Shown here: positions 19,397 through 28,125 of the stretch, in pieces
Layout: every line of letters begins with the position of its first letter
Position numbering within the stretch: the first letter of the stretch is position 1
Origin: an uncultured Gammaproteobacteria bacterium
GTDB taxonomy: Bacteria > Pseudomonadota > Gammaproteobacteria > Nitrosococcales > Methylophagaceae
DNA length: 64,000 bases
Direction: 5' to 3'
Assembly (NCBI GenBank): GCA_905181885.1
Contig: CAJIZI010000003.1
Span: forward strand, 248,001 to 312,000
Translations under genes and position numbers: made by a program
The notes under the pieces: model-generated
Database searches by the model: none
What the model was told of the DNA's origin: nothing
The model's input: only the letters and a program-made list of their open reading frames with translations

Positions 19397-19426
19397 TTTA
19401 CACGCTAGTCTAATACAAGGTATAAG
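19397..19426 (+). promoter_or_regulatory. Predicted sigma-70 promoter of hppA
   Basis: TTTACA (19397-19402, five of six bases) and TATAAG (19421-19426, five of six) are separated by 18 bases, predicting a start near 19433 and a leader of about 65 bases before the hppA ATG. It is the best candidate in the roughly 500-base gap between rubA and hppA, which otherwise shows nothing distinctive. Confidence 0.45.
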
Positions 19427-19498
19427 AAGTGAAACTTGTTTGAAGTCACAACATCGTTACGCTATTTGTCTACTAACAATCAACGTGGGGTTTTGCTT

Positions 19499-21511
19499 AT
19501 GTCAACATTCAGTTACCTGCCAACGCTATTAGGTGCTTTCGGTCTCTATTGCGCATATCTAGTTTACGGTATTGTTAAACGTGCACCAGCAGGCTCAGGC
19601 AAGGTTGTTGATATTGGAGACCAAATACATCTCGGTGCAATGGTGTTTATGAAAGCTGAATATAATCGACTTGGTATTTTTTGTACGGCCGTCTTTTTAG
19701 CTATTTGGCTTAGTGATCTTGGTGGTGCTACTGCTTTTGCATTCTTACTAGGTGCACTTTGTTCCGGTTCGGCAGGGTATATTGGTATGTATACAGCGAC
19801 TCAAGCAAATGTTCGCACAGCAACAGCAGCACAAGATAGGGGCCCCTCAGCAGCATTAAGCATAGCCTTTTACGGCGGTTCAATTATGGGCTTAACAGTC
19901 GCTTCAATGGGCCTCTTGGGCTTAGGTGTGCTGTATTTAATGTTCGGAGCAGATCCACATACAGTCCATATTCTTCACGGCTTTGGTATGGGCGCCTCTT
20001 CTGTAGCGTTATTCTCTCGTGTAGGCGGCGGTATTTTCACTAAAAGTGCCGATGTTGGTGCAGATTTAGTGGGTAAACTTGAAGCAGGTATTCCTGAAGA
20101 TGACCCCAGAAACCCTGGCGTTATTGCTGATAATGTCGGTGACAATGTAGGAGATGTTGCTGGTATGGGTTCTGATATATTTGAATCATACTGTGGTTCA
20201 ATGATCGCAAGTCTAACTATTGCTTCAACTATGAGTTTAACTGCTATACACACACTTGCAGCTGATCAACAATCATTGATGTTTATGCCACTTGCGTTGG
20301 CTTCTCTCGGTTTATTATGCTCGATAGCCGGCATTTATGCGGTCAAGTGTTTTGCTGGAAAAAGTCCTGAAGTTGCACTTCGAATTGGCACAATGGGCTC
20401 ATCTCTTCTCTTCATAACGATTGCTTTGGCAATGATTGTGACAATGGGCGGTACAATTAATTTATGGATCGCTGTCCTGTCAGGAGCTATTGGAGGAATT
20501 ATTATTGGCCTTATCACAGAATATTATACTGGTGGTGCACCTGTAATAAAATTGGCTAAGGATGGTGAAACTGGACCAGCTACAGTCATGATTAGTGGTT
20601 TAGCCCTCGGCATGCAGTCTGTCGCCATTCCCGTTGTAACTATTGCTGCTATTATATTTATCTCCAGTCATTATGCTGGTCTATATGGTGTCGGAATTGC
20701 TGCTGTTGGTATGTTAGCAACTGTTGGTATCACTATGGCTATTGATGCTTATGGTCCTATAGCTGACAATGCTGGCGGTATTGCTGAAATGGCAGAAATG
20801 GGGCAGAAAACTCGTGAAATAACTGACTCCCTAGACGAACTCGGTAATACAACCGCGGCTATTGGTAAGGGCTTTGCGATTGGTGCCGCTGCTTTAGCTG
20901 CATTAGCGTTAATCAGTGCTTTTATTGAAACTATTAATCAAAGTAATCCTGAGTTTCAATTGTTACTTAATGATCCTATTGTCTTAGTTGGAATGTTCTT
21001 AGGTGGTACCTTTCCATTTTTAGTTAGTGCCCTAACTATGACTGCGGTCGGCGATGCGGCATTCGAAATGATTCATGAAATTCGTCGCCAATTTCGTGAT
21101 ATACCCGGTTTATTGGAAGGCACAGCTAAACCAGATACTGCACGATGCATTGATATCGCCACTAAAGCCGCGCTTGATAAAATGATCTTACCTGGTGTTT
21201 TAGCAATACTCGCACCAGTAGTTGTTGGTTTTGGACTAGGGCCAGAAGCTCTCGGAGGTATGTTAGGCGGGGCACTAATTACTGGTGTGATGATGGCTCT
21301 AATGATGGCTAATGCCGGAGGAGCTTGGGACAATGCAAAAAAATATGTTGAAAAAGGCAATTTGGGAGGCAAAGGCTCTCCCGTTCATACAGCCGTTGTT
21401 GTGGGGGACACAGTGGGCGATCCTTTAAAAGATACTTCAGGTCCCGCTATGAATATTTTAATAAATGTAATGGCAATAGTAAGTTTAGTTATCGCACCAC
21501 TATTAGTTTGA
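19499..21511 (+). CDS. hppA: Membrane-bound ion-pumping pyrophosphatase, K+-dependent type
   Basis: Integral membrane enzyme that couples pyrophosphate hydrolysis to outward pumping of H+ (or Na+). The ATG at 19499 (GTGGGG ribosome site) gives 670 residues and is preferred to an upstream TTG at 19436. About 16 membrane segments are apparent. Seen: the substrate loop DVGADLVGKLEAGIPEDDPR, DNVGDNVGDVAGMGSD, a second DAYGPIADNAGG, and the C-terminal GDTVGDPLKDTSGP. The key position in GNTTAA (about residue 453) is alanine, which marks the K+-dependent subfamily; K+-independent pumps have lysine. Whether H+ or Na+ is moved cannot be told with confidence. Its close neighbour ppa is the soluble counterpart. 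Confidence 0.95.
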   Translation: MSTFSYLPTLLGAFGLYCAYLVYGIVKRAPAGSGKVVDIGDQIHLGAMVFMKAEYNRLGIFCTAVFLAIWLSDLGGATAFAFLLGALCSGSAGYIGMYTATQANVRTATAAQDRGPSAALSIAFYGGSIMGLTVASMGLLGLGVLYLMFGADPHTVHILHGFGMGASSVALFSRVGGGIFTKSADVGADLVGKLEAGIPEDDPRNPGVIADNVGDNVGDVAGMGSDIFESYCGSMIASLTIASTMSLTAIHTLAADQQSLMFMPLALASLGLLCSIAGIYAVKCFAGKSPEVALRIGTMGSSLLFITIALAMIVTMGGTINLWIAVLSGAIGGIIIGLITEYYTGGAPVIKLAKDGETGPATVMISGLALGMQSVAIPVVTIAAIIFISSHYAGLYGVGIAAVGMLATVGITMAIDAYGPIADNAGGIAEMAEMGQKTREITDSLDELGNTTAAIGKGFAIGAAALAALALISAFIETINQSNPEFQLLLNDPIVLVGMFLGGTFPFLVSALTMTAVGDAAFEMIHEIRRQFRDIPGLLEGTAKPDTARCIDIATKAALDKMILPGVLAILAPVVVGFGLGPEALGGMLGGALITGVMMALMMANAGGAWDNAKKYVEKGNLGGKGSPVHTAVVVGDTVGDPLKDTSGPAMNILINVMAIVSLVIAPLLV

Positions 21512-21565
21512 GAGCTTAAGGTATAATCCGACGAACCATAAATCATCGTTTTAAATTTTTTTAAT

Positions 21566-21596
21566 AAAAAAGTCGCGAAGAGAAACGCGGCTTTTT
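21566..21596 (+). terminator. Rho-independent terminator of hppA
   Basis: AAAAAAGTCGCG (21566-21577) pairs with CGCGGCTTTTT (21586-21596) across an 8-base loop; the stem includes one T-G pair and ends in a T run on the + strand. The A run on the other side would also give a T run in the opposite direction. It lies 55 bases past hppA and 13 bases before the MATE gene. Confidence 0.85.
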
Positions 21597-21608
21597 CCAT
21601 CGGAAAGT

Positions 21609-22934
21609 ATGCTTAAGCAACCAGACAATATCCCGGTTACCCACCATAAGATATGGCAAATAGCAGGGCCTATGATTTTAGCCAATATCTCAGTACCTCT
21701 CTTGGGTATGGTCGATACTGCTGTCATGGGCCATTTAAATAGCCCACACTTTTTAGGTGCCGTTGCTGTAGGTACTCTCATCTTTAGTTTTTTGTTTTGG
21801 GGCTTTGGTTTTCTAAGAATGGCTACAACTGGCTTGATTGCTCAAGCTGTTGGCCACAATGACCCAGAACTTCACCAGCAACTACTTCTTCAAAGAACAC
21901 TCTTATTTGCATTATTTATTGCTAGTTTGCTACTGCTCTTCCAATCACCCCTCTCACATCTCGCTTTTTATGCTATGGGAGCTAGTGATTTAGTCACGCA
22001 ATACGGACAAGAATATTTCTCGATTAGGATCTGGAGTGCACCAGCCATTTTGGCTAATTACGTTATTCTGGGCTGTCTTATAGGCCTATCTGCCACTCGC
22101 TCAGCCTTAATTTTAGTTCTTACAATTAATATCGTTAATATAGCCTTGGATCTGTTGTTTGTTATTGTCTTTGACATGGCCGTTGAAGGTGTTGCATTAG
22201 CTTCAGTATTTGCTGAGTACCTGGGCCTCGTAATCAGTTACAGACTGCTAAAAACAAACCGCATCAAGCTATTACCTCTTAAGTTTACATTTAGTTTTCA
22301 GGTTGATTATGAGTTACACCGACTATTACAGCTACATGGCAACATTTTTATTCGCACTTTATGTTTAATGTTTAGTTTTGCTTTTTTTATGGCGCAAAGT
22401 GCAAAGCAAGGAGATATCGTACTTGCTGCAAATGCAGTGTTACTTCACTTCATCACTTTTATGGCATTTTTCTTGGATGGATTTGCAAATGCAACCGAAG
22501 TAATAACCGGCAATGCTATTGGTAATAAAGATAAGTACCAGCTCAAACGCGGCCTTACTTATACCGCTCTTTGGTCTGGTGTAATTGCTACACTGTTTAG
22601 CTTTGGTTATTATTTCTGGGGAGCCACAATCATTAACCTTTTAACGACTATTCCATCAGTTATTACTGTTGCCAATGAATACTTGCTCTGGTTAATAATA
22701 GCACCCATTATCGGCGTTTGGAGTTACTTATTAGATGGTCTCTTTATTGGTGCCACTCGAAGTGCAGAAATGCGTAACACCATGATTTTTTCAACCCTAG
22801 TTTGCTATTTACCTGCATGGTACTTTTTACAAGAATTAGGTAATCATGGTTTGTGGTTAGCGCTGATTATCTTTTTAGCATCTCGTGCTATTGGTCAAGC
22901 TTGCTACCTTCCAAAAATATTATCTAATGTATAA
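21609..22934 (+). CDS. MATE-family efflux transporter (DinF-like)
   Basis: Twelve-helix multidrug and toxin extrusion carrier expected to export cationic compounds in exchange for H+ or Na+. It has 441 residues. The N-terminal HKIWQIAGPMILANISVPLL and GMVDTAVMGHL motifs, and the repeat of the same architecture in the second half (from about residue 235), match the DinF branch. It starts right after the hppA terminator, so its own promoter must lie within or beside that hairpin, or it depends on read-through. The substrate cannot be inferred. Confidence 0.9.
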   Translation: MLKQPDNIPVTHHKIWQIAGPMILANISVPLLGMVDTAVMGHLNSPHFLGAVAVGTLIFSFLFWGFGFLRMATTGLIAQAVGHNDPELHQQLLLQRTLLFALFIASLLLLFQSPLSHLAFYAMGASDLVTQYGQEYFSIRIWSAPAILANYVILGCLIGLSATRSALILVLTINIVNIALDLLFVIVFDMAVEGVALASVFAEYLGLVISYRLLKTNRIKLLPLKFTFSFQVDYELHRLLQLHGNIFIRTLCLMFSFAFFMAQSAKQGDIVLAANAVLLHFITFMAFFLDGFANATEVITGNAIGNKDKYQLKRGLTYTALWSGVIATLFSFGYYFWGATIINLLTTIPSVITVANEYLLWLIIAPIIGVWSYLLDGLFIGATRSAEMRNTMIFSTLVCYLPAWYFLQELGNHGLWLALIIFLASRAIGQACYLPKILSNV

Positions 22935-22963
22935 GGTTATCTCTTGTGCTCTTATACGAGAGA

Positions 22964-22982
22964 CTATATGATAATCATTATG
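22964..22982 (+). promoter_or_regulatory. Fur box upstream of feoAB
   Basis: The 19 bases match the Fur consensus GATAATGATAATCATTATC at 14 positions, including a continuous run of 14 (ATGATAATCATTAT, 22968-22981). It ends 20 bases before the feoA start, where bound Fur would block transcription under iron sufficiency. Confidence 0.8.
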
Positions 22983-23002
22983 ATTTAGATTCGGAATAAG
23001 CA

Positions 23003-23236
23003 ATGAAGATTATACAACGTCTCTCGGAAATGCAAGTAGGCCAAACAGCAACTATTCAAGCTTTTCATGTCGATACAGCATTTAAATACCGCCTAAATGG
23101 CCTTGGCTTACGCGTTGGTAAAAAACTCGAAGTTATTAGACATGCTCCATTTGATGGCCCTTATCAGCTACGCATTGGAAGTACCGAGCTAATGTTACGA
23201 AAACGAGATGCCCATATGATCGAGGTGTTAATGTGA
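23003..23236 (+). CDS. feoA: Ferrous iron transport protein A
   Basis: Small SH3-like cytoplasmic protein required for FeoB function. The 77 residues include RLSEMQVGQTATIQ, the GLGLRVGKKLEVIRHAPFDG core and the LRKRDAHMIEV end. The stop overlaps the feoB start by 4 bases (23233-23236), so they are coupled. A Fur box lies just upstream. Confidence 0.95.
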   Translation: MKIIQRLSEMQVGQTATIQAFHVDTAFKYRLNGLGLRVGKKLEVIRHAPFDGPYQLRIGSTELMLRKRDAHMIEVLM

Positions 23237-25020
23237 AGCGTATTGCCTTAATAGGTATGCCTAACGCAGGGAAATCAACACTTTTTAATCGCATGAGTGG
23301 TGGCAGTGCAAAAGTAGCAAACTGGCCAGGAGTCACTGTTGATCTACTAAGTTCAAAGCTGCTTTTGGACGGTGGTATGGTTGAGATTGTCGATCTACCC
23401 GGTATTTATGATCTCCATGGCTTTTCTGATGATGAACAAGTGGTCCGTCATTTTTTAGCTAATAATACTGTTGATTTAGTATTAATGGTTGTGAATGCTT
23501 CCCAAATCGACCGGCAATTAAGCCTTACATTACAATTAAAATCACTGAATATGCCGGCTGTTATTTTACTTAATATGGCTGATGAAGCAAAAAAATCAGG
23601 CATCAGCATCGATACAGAAAAAATCTCTGTCGAACTTGGTTACTCCACACTATTATTAAGTGCAAAGTATGGCCAAGGCTATTCTGAGGCCTATAACGCC
23701 ATCGAAGCAACTCTTCGAACAAGTAAGGCTAGGCCTGCTCGTGCCTTAGAACAAGACTTTGCTGTTGATAAGGCTATGGAAACTGAACTTGATAATCTAG
23801 TGAAGCACAGTGTCGATTTCCCAGCACAAATAGGCAGCACAATGACTGAAAAAATTGATAGTGTCGCCTTGCACCCAGTGTTTGGTTTACCACTTTTCTT
23901 TGGCTTTATGTTTGTGATATTTCAAGCCGTTTATACTATTGGCGGACCTTTACAAGAGGGCATGGCATGGCTATTTGAAACTTTTAGAGATCTTGCCCTC
24001 GTCCCACTCCTTTCCGGTTTACCCGCCTTACTCAATGGTTTCCTAATTGGTGGCGTCTTTGATGGTCTTGCAACCGTAGCTTCATTTGTTCCAATTGTTA
24101 TCGTTTTCTTTTTATTTATGGCTTTTGTTGAAGACAGCGGTTATTTATCACGTGCTGCTTTTTTAATGGATTCCTTAATGAGCCGTATGGGCCTTGATGG
24201 CCGAAGCTTTGTAATGCTACTAATGGGTTTTGGTTGTAATGTTCCTGCCTTAATGGGCACTAGAACCATGCGTAGTCGTGGTTTACGGCTTTTGACAATG
24301 TTAGTTATCCCCTTTTCACTTTGTAGTGCTCGCCTGCAAGTTTTTGTCTTTATGACAACGGCTTTATTTTCACCACAACATGCACCAATTGTACTATTCA
24401 GTTTATATATAATGACTTTTGTAGTTGTTATTCTGACAGCCTTACTCTTCAAAGGACATTTCAATAGTCAAGAGCCTTTTGCTCTCGAGTTACCTCCATA
24501 TCGCTTACCCACTTATCGTCAAATGTTATTTCGCGGCTGGCATGAGGTTGCTGTCTTTATAAAACGTGCTACCAAATTCATCACCATTGGTGTAGTAATG
24601 GTTTGGGTTTTAACTAACATGCCTTATGGAGTCGAGCCCGCTAGTGCATCCAGTTGGTCCGGTATAATTGGTGAGTTCATGTCACCAGTCCTATCTCCAG
24701 CAGGTATTAATCCTGAACTAACCATCGCCTTAATATTTGGCTTTGTCGCAAAAGAAATTGTGATCGGAGCCTTAGCAGTCATTTATGGATTGGAAGGCTC
24801 TGCCCTCATGACTGGTATCGCTGACCAAATAGACTGGGTTCAGGCCTATAGCTTCATGCTATTTACCCTTATTTACACCCCTTGCTTATCTACTATTGCA
24901 ACTATACGCACAGAAGCTAAATCAGGGTGGTTCACAACAGTGTCACTGGTGTGGCCATTAACCTTAGCATGGGTTGTTAGTGCAGGCTTCTATCAAGCAG
25001 CACGCTTTTTGGGATATTAA
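23233..25020 (+). CDS. feoB: Ferrous iron transporter FeoB (short form)
   Basis: Inner membrane Fe(II) permease with an N-terminal GTPase domain. Seen: G1 GMPNAGKST (about residue 8), the switch I T in WPGVTVD, G3 DLPGIYDL (about 55) and G4 NMAD (about 115), then two Gate regions with GFGCNVPALMGTRTM (about 335) and the later FVAKEIVIGAL (about 508). At 595 residues it is shorter than the roughly 770-residue E. coli protein; the loss is mainly in the post-GTPase and C-terminal parts, and no feoC follows. The initiation codon appears to be GTG at 23233. It converges on the pseudouridine synthase gene 8 bases downstream. Confidence 0.95.
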   Translation: MKRIALIGMPNAGKSTLFNRMSGGSAKVANWPGVTVDLLSSKLLLDGGMVEIVDLPGIYDLHGFSDDEQVVRHFLANNTVDLVLMVVNASQIDRQLSLTLQLKSLNMPAVILLNMADEAKKSGISIDTEKISVELGYSTLLLSAKYGQGYSEAYNAIEATLRTSKARPARALEQDFAVDKAMETELDNLVKHSVDFPAQIGSTMTEKIDSVALHPVFGLPLFFGFMFVIFQAVYTIGGPLQEGMAWLFETFRDLALVPLLSGLPALLNGFLIGGVFDGLATVASFVPIVIVFFLFMAFVEDSGYLSRAAFLMDSLMSRMGLDGRSFVMLLMGFGCNVPALMGTRTMRSRGLRLLTMLVIPFSLCSARLQVFVFMTTALFSPQHAPIVLFSLYIMTFVVVILTALLFKGHFNSQEPFALELPPYRLPTYRQMLFRGWHEVAVFIKRATKFITIGVVMVWVLTNMPYGVEPASASSWSGIIGEFMSPVLSPAGINPELTIALIFGFVAKEIVIGALAVIYGLEGSALMTGIADQIDWVQAYSFMLFTLIYTPCLSTIATIRTEAKSGWFTTVSLVWPLTLAWVVSAGFYQAARFLGY

Positions 25021-25028
25021 TTCTCGGT

Positions 25029-25871
25029 TTATTCAGGGTCCAACAAATTAAAAACTTGCTGCTTTTGTGAAAATGGACACTTAAATGCAAGATAGTATGC
25101 CGTTAATTGTAAATTATCAGAAACACTAATATTGCTGTATAACCTATCCCCAACAATAGGGAAACCTAGTTCTGCACTATGACGCCTGACTTGATGTTTT
25201 CTACCTGTTTCAATATTAACATCCAACAAAGATTGGTTTTTTTCAGGATCATATTTAACAAACGAAAAATGACTCTTAGCATCCCGCTCATCAATCTTAC
25301 TCTCAATACTCATCGGTTTTTCAAGTGTTATTTCTTTATCAAATTGGCCATGTACCAAAACTCGATAACGTTTATCAATTTGACGTCGCTGAAATAAATC
25401 CGATAACGCAGCTGCAGCTTTTTTTTCATGCGCTACGATAATTAAACCATTTGCAGCCCGATCTAATCGATGCACAGTAAAACTATTTCGTTGAGGTGAT
25501 AAATATTGTTCTGCCCATCGTGTAATCGTGCAGTGGTCACCCCACTTTGACCCTTGGGACAACATGCCATAAGGCTTGTGCCACACACTATAGTACCCTT
25601 CATCTGCAAGGAGTCTGGGCTCGGGAGGAATCATATCAAGTACTACTTTATCGTAGTATATGTGAAGCGTTGCACCACACCTTAAAGTTTTTTTAGCTCG
25701 ACGTAAACGCTGGGTTTTTTTGCCTATTGTCTGCCAAACAGCCCCTTTTCGCATTAGCTTCTTGATTAATTGCTTCGATAAACCAGATTCTAATGCCAAA
25801 AAATCAACTGCAATACTGTCTTTATCTGTCACTTGAATATGCTTTTCGAACTGGTTTGGCAACTCAGACAT
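25029..25871 (-). CDS. RluA-family RNA pseudouridine synthase
   Basis: Converts uridine to pseudouridine in rRNA or tRNA. It has 280 residues. The catalytic motif VHRLDRAANGLIIVAHEKKA (about residue 135) and the C-terminal ETGRKHQVRRHSAELGFPIV (about 220) are typical. An S4-like N-terminal part (residues 20-70, with SKQLIKKLMRKGAV) precedes them. It is not close enough by eye to RluA, RluC or RluD to name the target site. Confidence 0.88.
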   Translation of the reverse strand: MSELPNQFEKHIQVTDKDSIAVDFLALESGLSKQLIKKLMRKGAVWQTIGKKTQRLRRAKKTLRCGATLHIYYDKVVLDMIPPEPRLLADEGYYSVWHKPYGMLSQGSKWGDHCTITRWAEQYLSPQRNSFTVHRLDRAANGLIIVAHEKKAAAALSDLFQRRQIDKRYRVLVHGQFDKEITLEKPMSIESKIDERDAKSHFSFVKYDPEKNQSLLDVNIETGRKHQVRRHSAELGFPIVGDRLYSNISVSDNLQLTAYYLAFKCPFSQKQQVFNLLDPE

Positions 25872-26012
25872 GTTATGTTCCGTAACTTTAACGTAAAATT
25901 ATAATACTACCCAATCATCAGAGAATACATTAGGGTTGACGAAAATGCTTGCCAAGCTATGATTTAGCTACTAAAAGAAATAATAAAAGTTATTACTAAT
26001 AAGGAAAACATC

Positions 26013-26348
26013 ATGCCCTATTTAAATATTGTGATTAATAAACCCGTTAATAATGAAGCTCTATTATTAAAAGCTGCTAGTCAAGCAGTAAGCGAAGCAA
26101 CTGGTAAGGCTGAAACCTATGTAATGGTGAGTCTTGATACCCAACCAAATATGATAATGGCAGGTACTGATGATGTTCTTGCTTTCTTAGATTATCGAGC
26201 ACTTGGATTACCAACTGACCGAAATGCTTTCTCAGCTGCTCTCTGCCAAATGATTGCAGACCAATTATCTATTCCTGGCGAACGTATATATATAAGCATG
26301 ACAGACTCTGAACGCCAAAATTGGGGGTGGAACCACCAAACGTTCTAA
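26013..26348 (+). CDS. MIF/phenylpyruvate tautomerase family protein
   Basis: Small trimeric tautomerase of the macrophage migration inhibitory factor family. The 111 residues start MPYLNIV, leaving the catalytic proline at the mature N-terminus, and show EATGKAETYVMVSL, the RNAFSAALCQMIADQLSI helix, RIYISMTD and the terminal GWNHQTF, which align well with MIF. The biological substrate in bacteria is unclear. The ribosome site AAGGAAAA is good. It lies 57 bases before proS on the same strand. Confidence 0.9.
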   Translation: MPYLNIVINKPVNNEALLLKAASQAVSEATGKAETYVMVSLDTQPNMIMAGTDDVLAFLDYRALGLPTDRNAFSAALCQMIADQLSIPGERIYISMTDSERQNWGWNHQTF

Positions 26349-26405
26349 ATATTTTAATTACAACATACTTATTCACCCCCCATTTCATAGGAAGACAGGC
26401 CGCTC

Positions 26406-28118
26406 ATGCGTAGCTCACAAGTTTTAATCGCCACATTAAAAGAAACACCCGCTGATGCAGAAATCATCAGTCATCAGTTAATGCTTCGTGCTGGACTAGT
26501 TCGTCGTTTAGCATCAGGGCTGTACACCTGGCTACCAATGGGATTGAAAGTATTACGTAAAGCTGAAGCAATTGTTCGTGAGGAGATGGATAGTGCTGGC
26601 GCGCAAGAGCTCTTAATGCCCTCTATACAACCCGCAGAACTTTGGCAAAAGACTGGCCGTTGGAGTAAATATGGTCCTGAATTGCTTCGACTAAAAGACC
26701 GCCATGGTCGAGAGTTTTGTTATGGACCAACACACGAAGAAGTTATTACAGAATTGGTAGGACAGGAAGTTCGAAGTTATAAGCAGTTACCTATTACTTT
26801 TTATCAAATTCAAACTAAGTTCCGCGATGAGATTCGACCACGTTTTGGTCTAATGCGAGCCCGCGAATTTTTAATGAAAGATGCTTATTCTTTTCATCTT
26901 GATCAAAAGTCACTTCAGAAGACCTATGACGCAATGTTTGCTGCTTACTCAAGAGTTTTTGAAAGGATGGGGCTCGATTTCCGTCCAGTGCAAGCCGATA
27001 CGGGAAGCATTGGTGGTAATACTTCCCATGAATTCCATGTGTTAGCGAGTTCGGGTGAAGATGCCATTGCCTTCAGTAATCAAAGCCAATATGCAGCTAA
27101 TATTGAACTTGCAGAAGCACTAGCACCCTCGGGTGAGCGGCCTCATGCAGTTGTAAACATGACTATGGTTTACACACCTAAGAAACACACGATTGATGAA
27201 GTCTGTGAGTATCTCGATATCATCCCAGCTCAATGCCTCAAAACATTATTAGTACAAGGTTCTGAAGAAGGATCCGTTGTCGCTCTGGTTATTCGTGGAG
27301 ATCATGAACTAAATGAAGTGAAAGCTGAAAAAAACACGCTCATTGCCGCACCTTTAACCTTTTGTACGCCCGAGCAAGTCACTGTGGCTTGCGGTGCTAG
27401 TATCGGTTCTATTGGCCCTGTTGGCCTCACAATTCCCATATTAGTGGATAGGGCTGCAGCAAATGTCGCCAACTTTGTGTGCGGATCAAATCAAAATGGT
27501 CAACATTTTTCTGGTGTAAACTGGGCACGTGATTTACCCGAGCCAGAAACTGCCGATTTACGTAATGTTATCGCCGGTGACCCCAGCCCAGATGGTGAAG
27601 GGTCATTAGAGATTGCACGAGGTATAGAAGTCGGTCATATATTCCAGCTTGGTGATAATTACAGCCAAAAACTTAATGCAAATGTTTTAGCAGAGTCTGG
27701 CAAATCACAAATATTAAAGATGGGTTGTTATGGCATTGGTGTCTCTCGTGTCGTTGCTGCAACCATTGAACAACATCATGATGAGCGGGGGATTACATGG
27801 CCATTAGCACTGGCACCTTTTCAAGTGGTCTTAGTTCCTATCAATGCCCACAAGTCTATCCGTTTACGTGAAGCAGCTGATGCTCTTTATCAACAGCTAC
27901 TTGATGCTGGGTTTGATATCCTATTTGATGATCGTGGTCAAAGGCCTGGTGTAGCTTTTGCAGATATGGACTTAATTGGTATTCCTCACAGACTTATACT
28001 TGGTGAGCGAGGCTTAGATAATGGAATGGTCGAATATAAGTGTAGAGCTGATGGTAATGAATCTGAATTTCCTATTGTTGATGTAGTTGAAGAACTCCGT
28101 AAAAGACTTACAATCTAA
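26406..28118 (+). CDS. proS: Prolyl-tRNA synthetase (bacterial type)
   Basis: Class IIa synthetase charging tRNA-Pro. The 570 residues include motif 1 near residues 50-80 ([20 protein letters not shown]), motif 2 ([21 protein letters not shown] region, about 138-158), a YbaK-like editing insertion (about 225-400, containing [11 protein letters not shown]) and motif 3 [14 protein letters not shown] (about 445). The end is the anticodon-binding domain with [18 protein letters not shown]. The start of fumarase is only 7 bases past the stop. Confidence 0.97.
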   Translation: MRSSQVLIATLKETPADAEIISHQLMLRAGLVRRLASGLYTWLPMGLKVLRKAEAIVREEMDSAGAQELLMPSIQPAELWQKTGRWSKYGPELLRLKDRHGREFCYGPTHEEVITELVGQEVRSYKQLPITFYQIQTKFRDEIRPRFGLMRAREFLMKDAYSFHLDQKSLQKTYDAMFAAYSRVFERMGLDFRPVQADTGSIGGNTSHEFHVLASSGEDAIAFSNQSQYAANIELAEALAPSGERPHAVVNMTMVYTPKKHTIDEVCEYLDIIPAQCLKTLLVQGSEEGSVVALVIRGDHELNEVKAEKNTLIAAPLTFCTPEQVTVACGASIGSIGPVGLTIPILVDRAAANVANFVCGSNQNGQHFSGVNWARDLPEPETADLRNVIAGDPSPDGEGSLEIARGIEVGHIFQLGDNYSQKLNANVLAESGKSQILKMGCYGIGVSRVVAATIEQHHDERGITWPLALAPFQVVLVPINAHKSIRLREAADALYQQLLDAGFDILFDDRGQRPGVAFADMDLIGIPHRLILGERGLDNGMVEYKCRADGNESEFPIVDVVEELRKRLTI

Positions 28119-28125
28119 ATTGACC

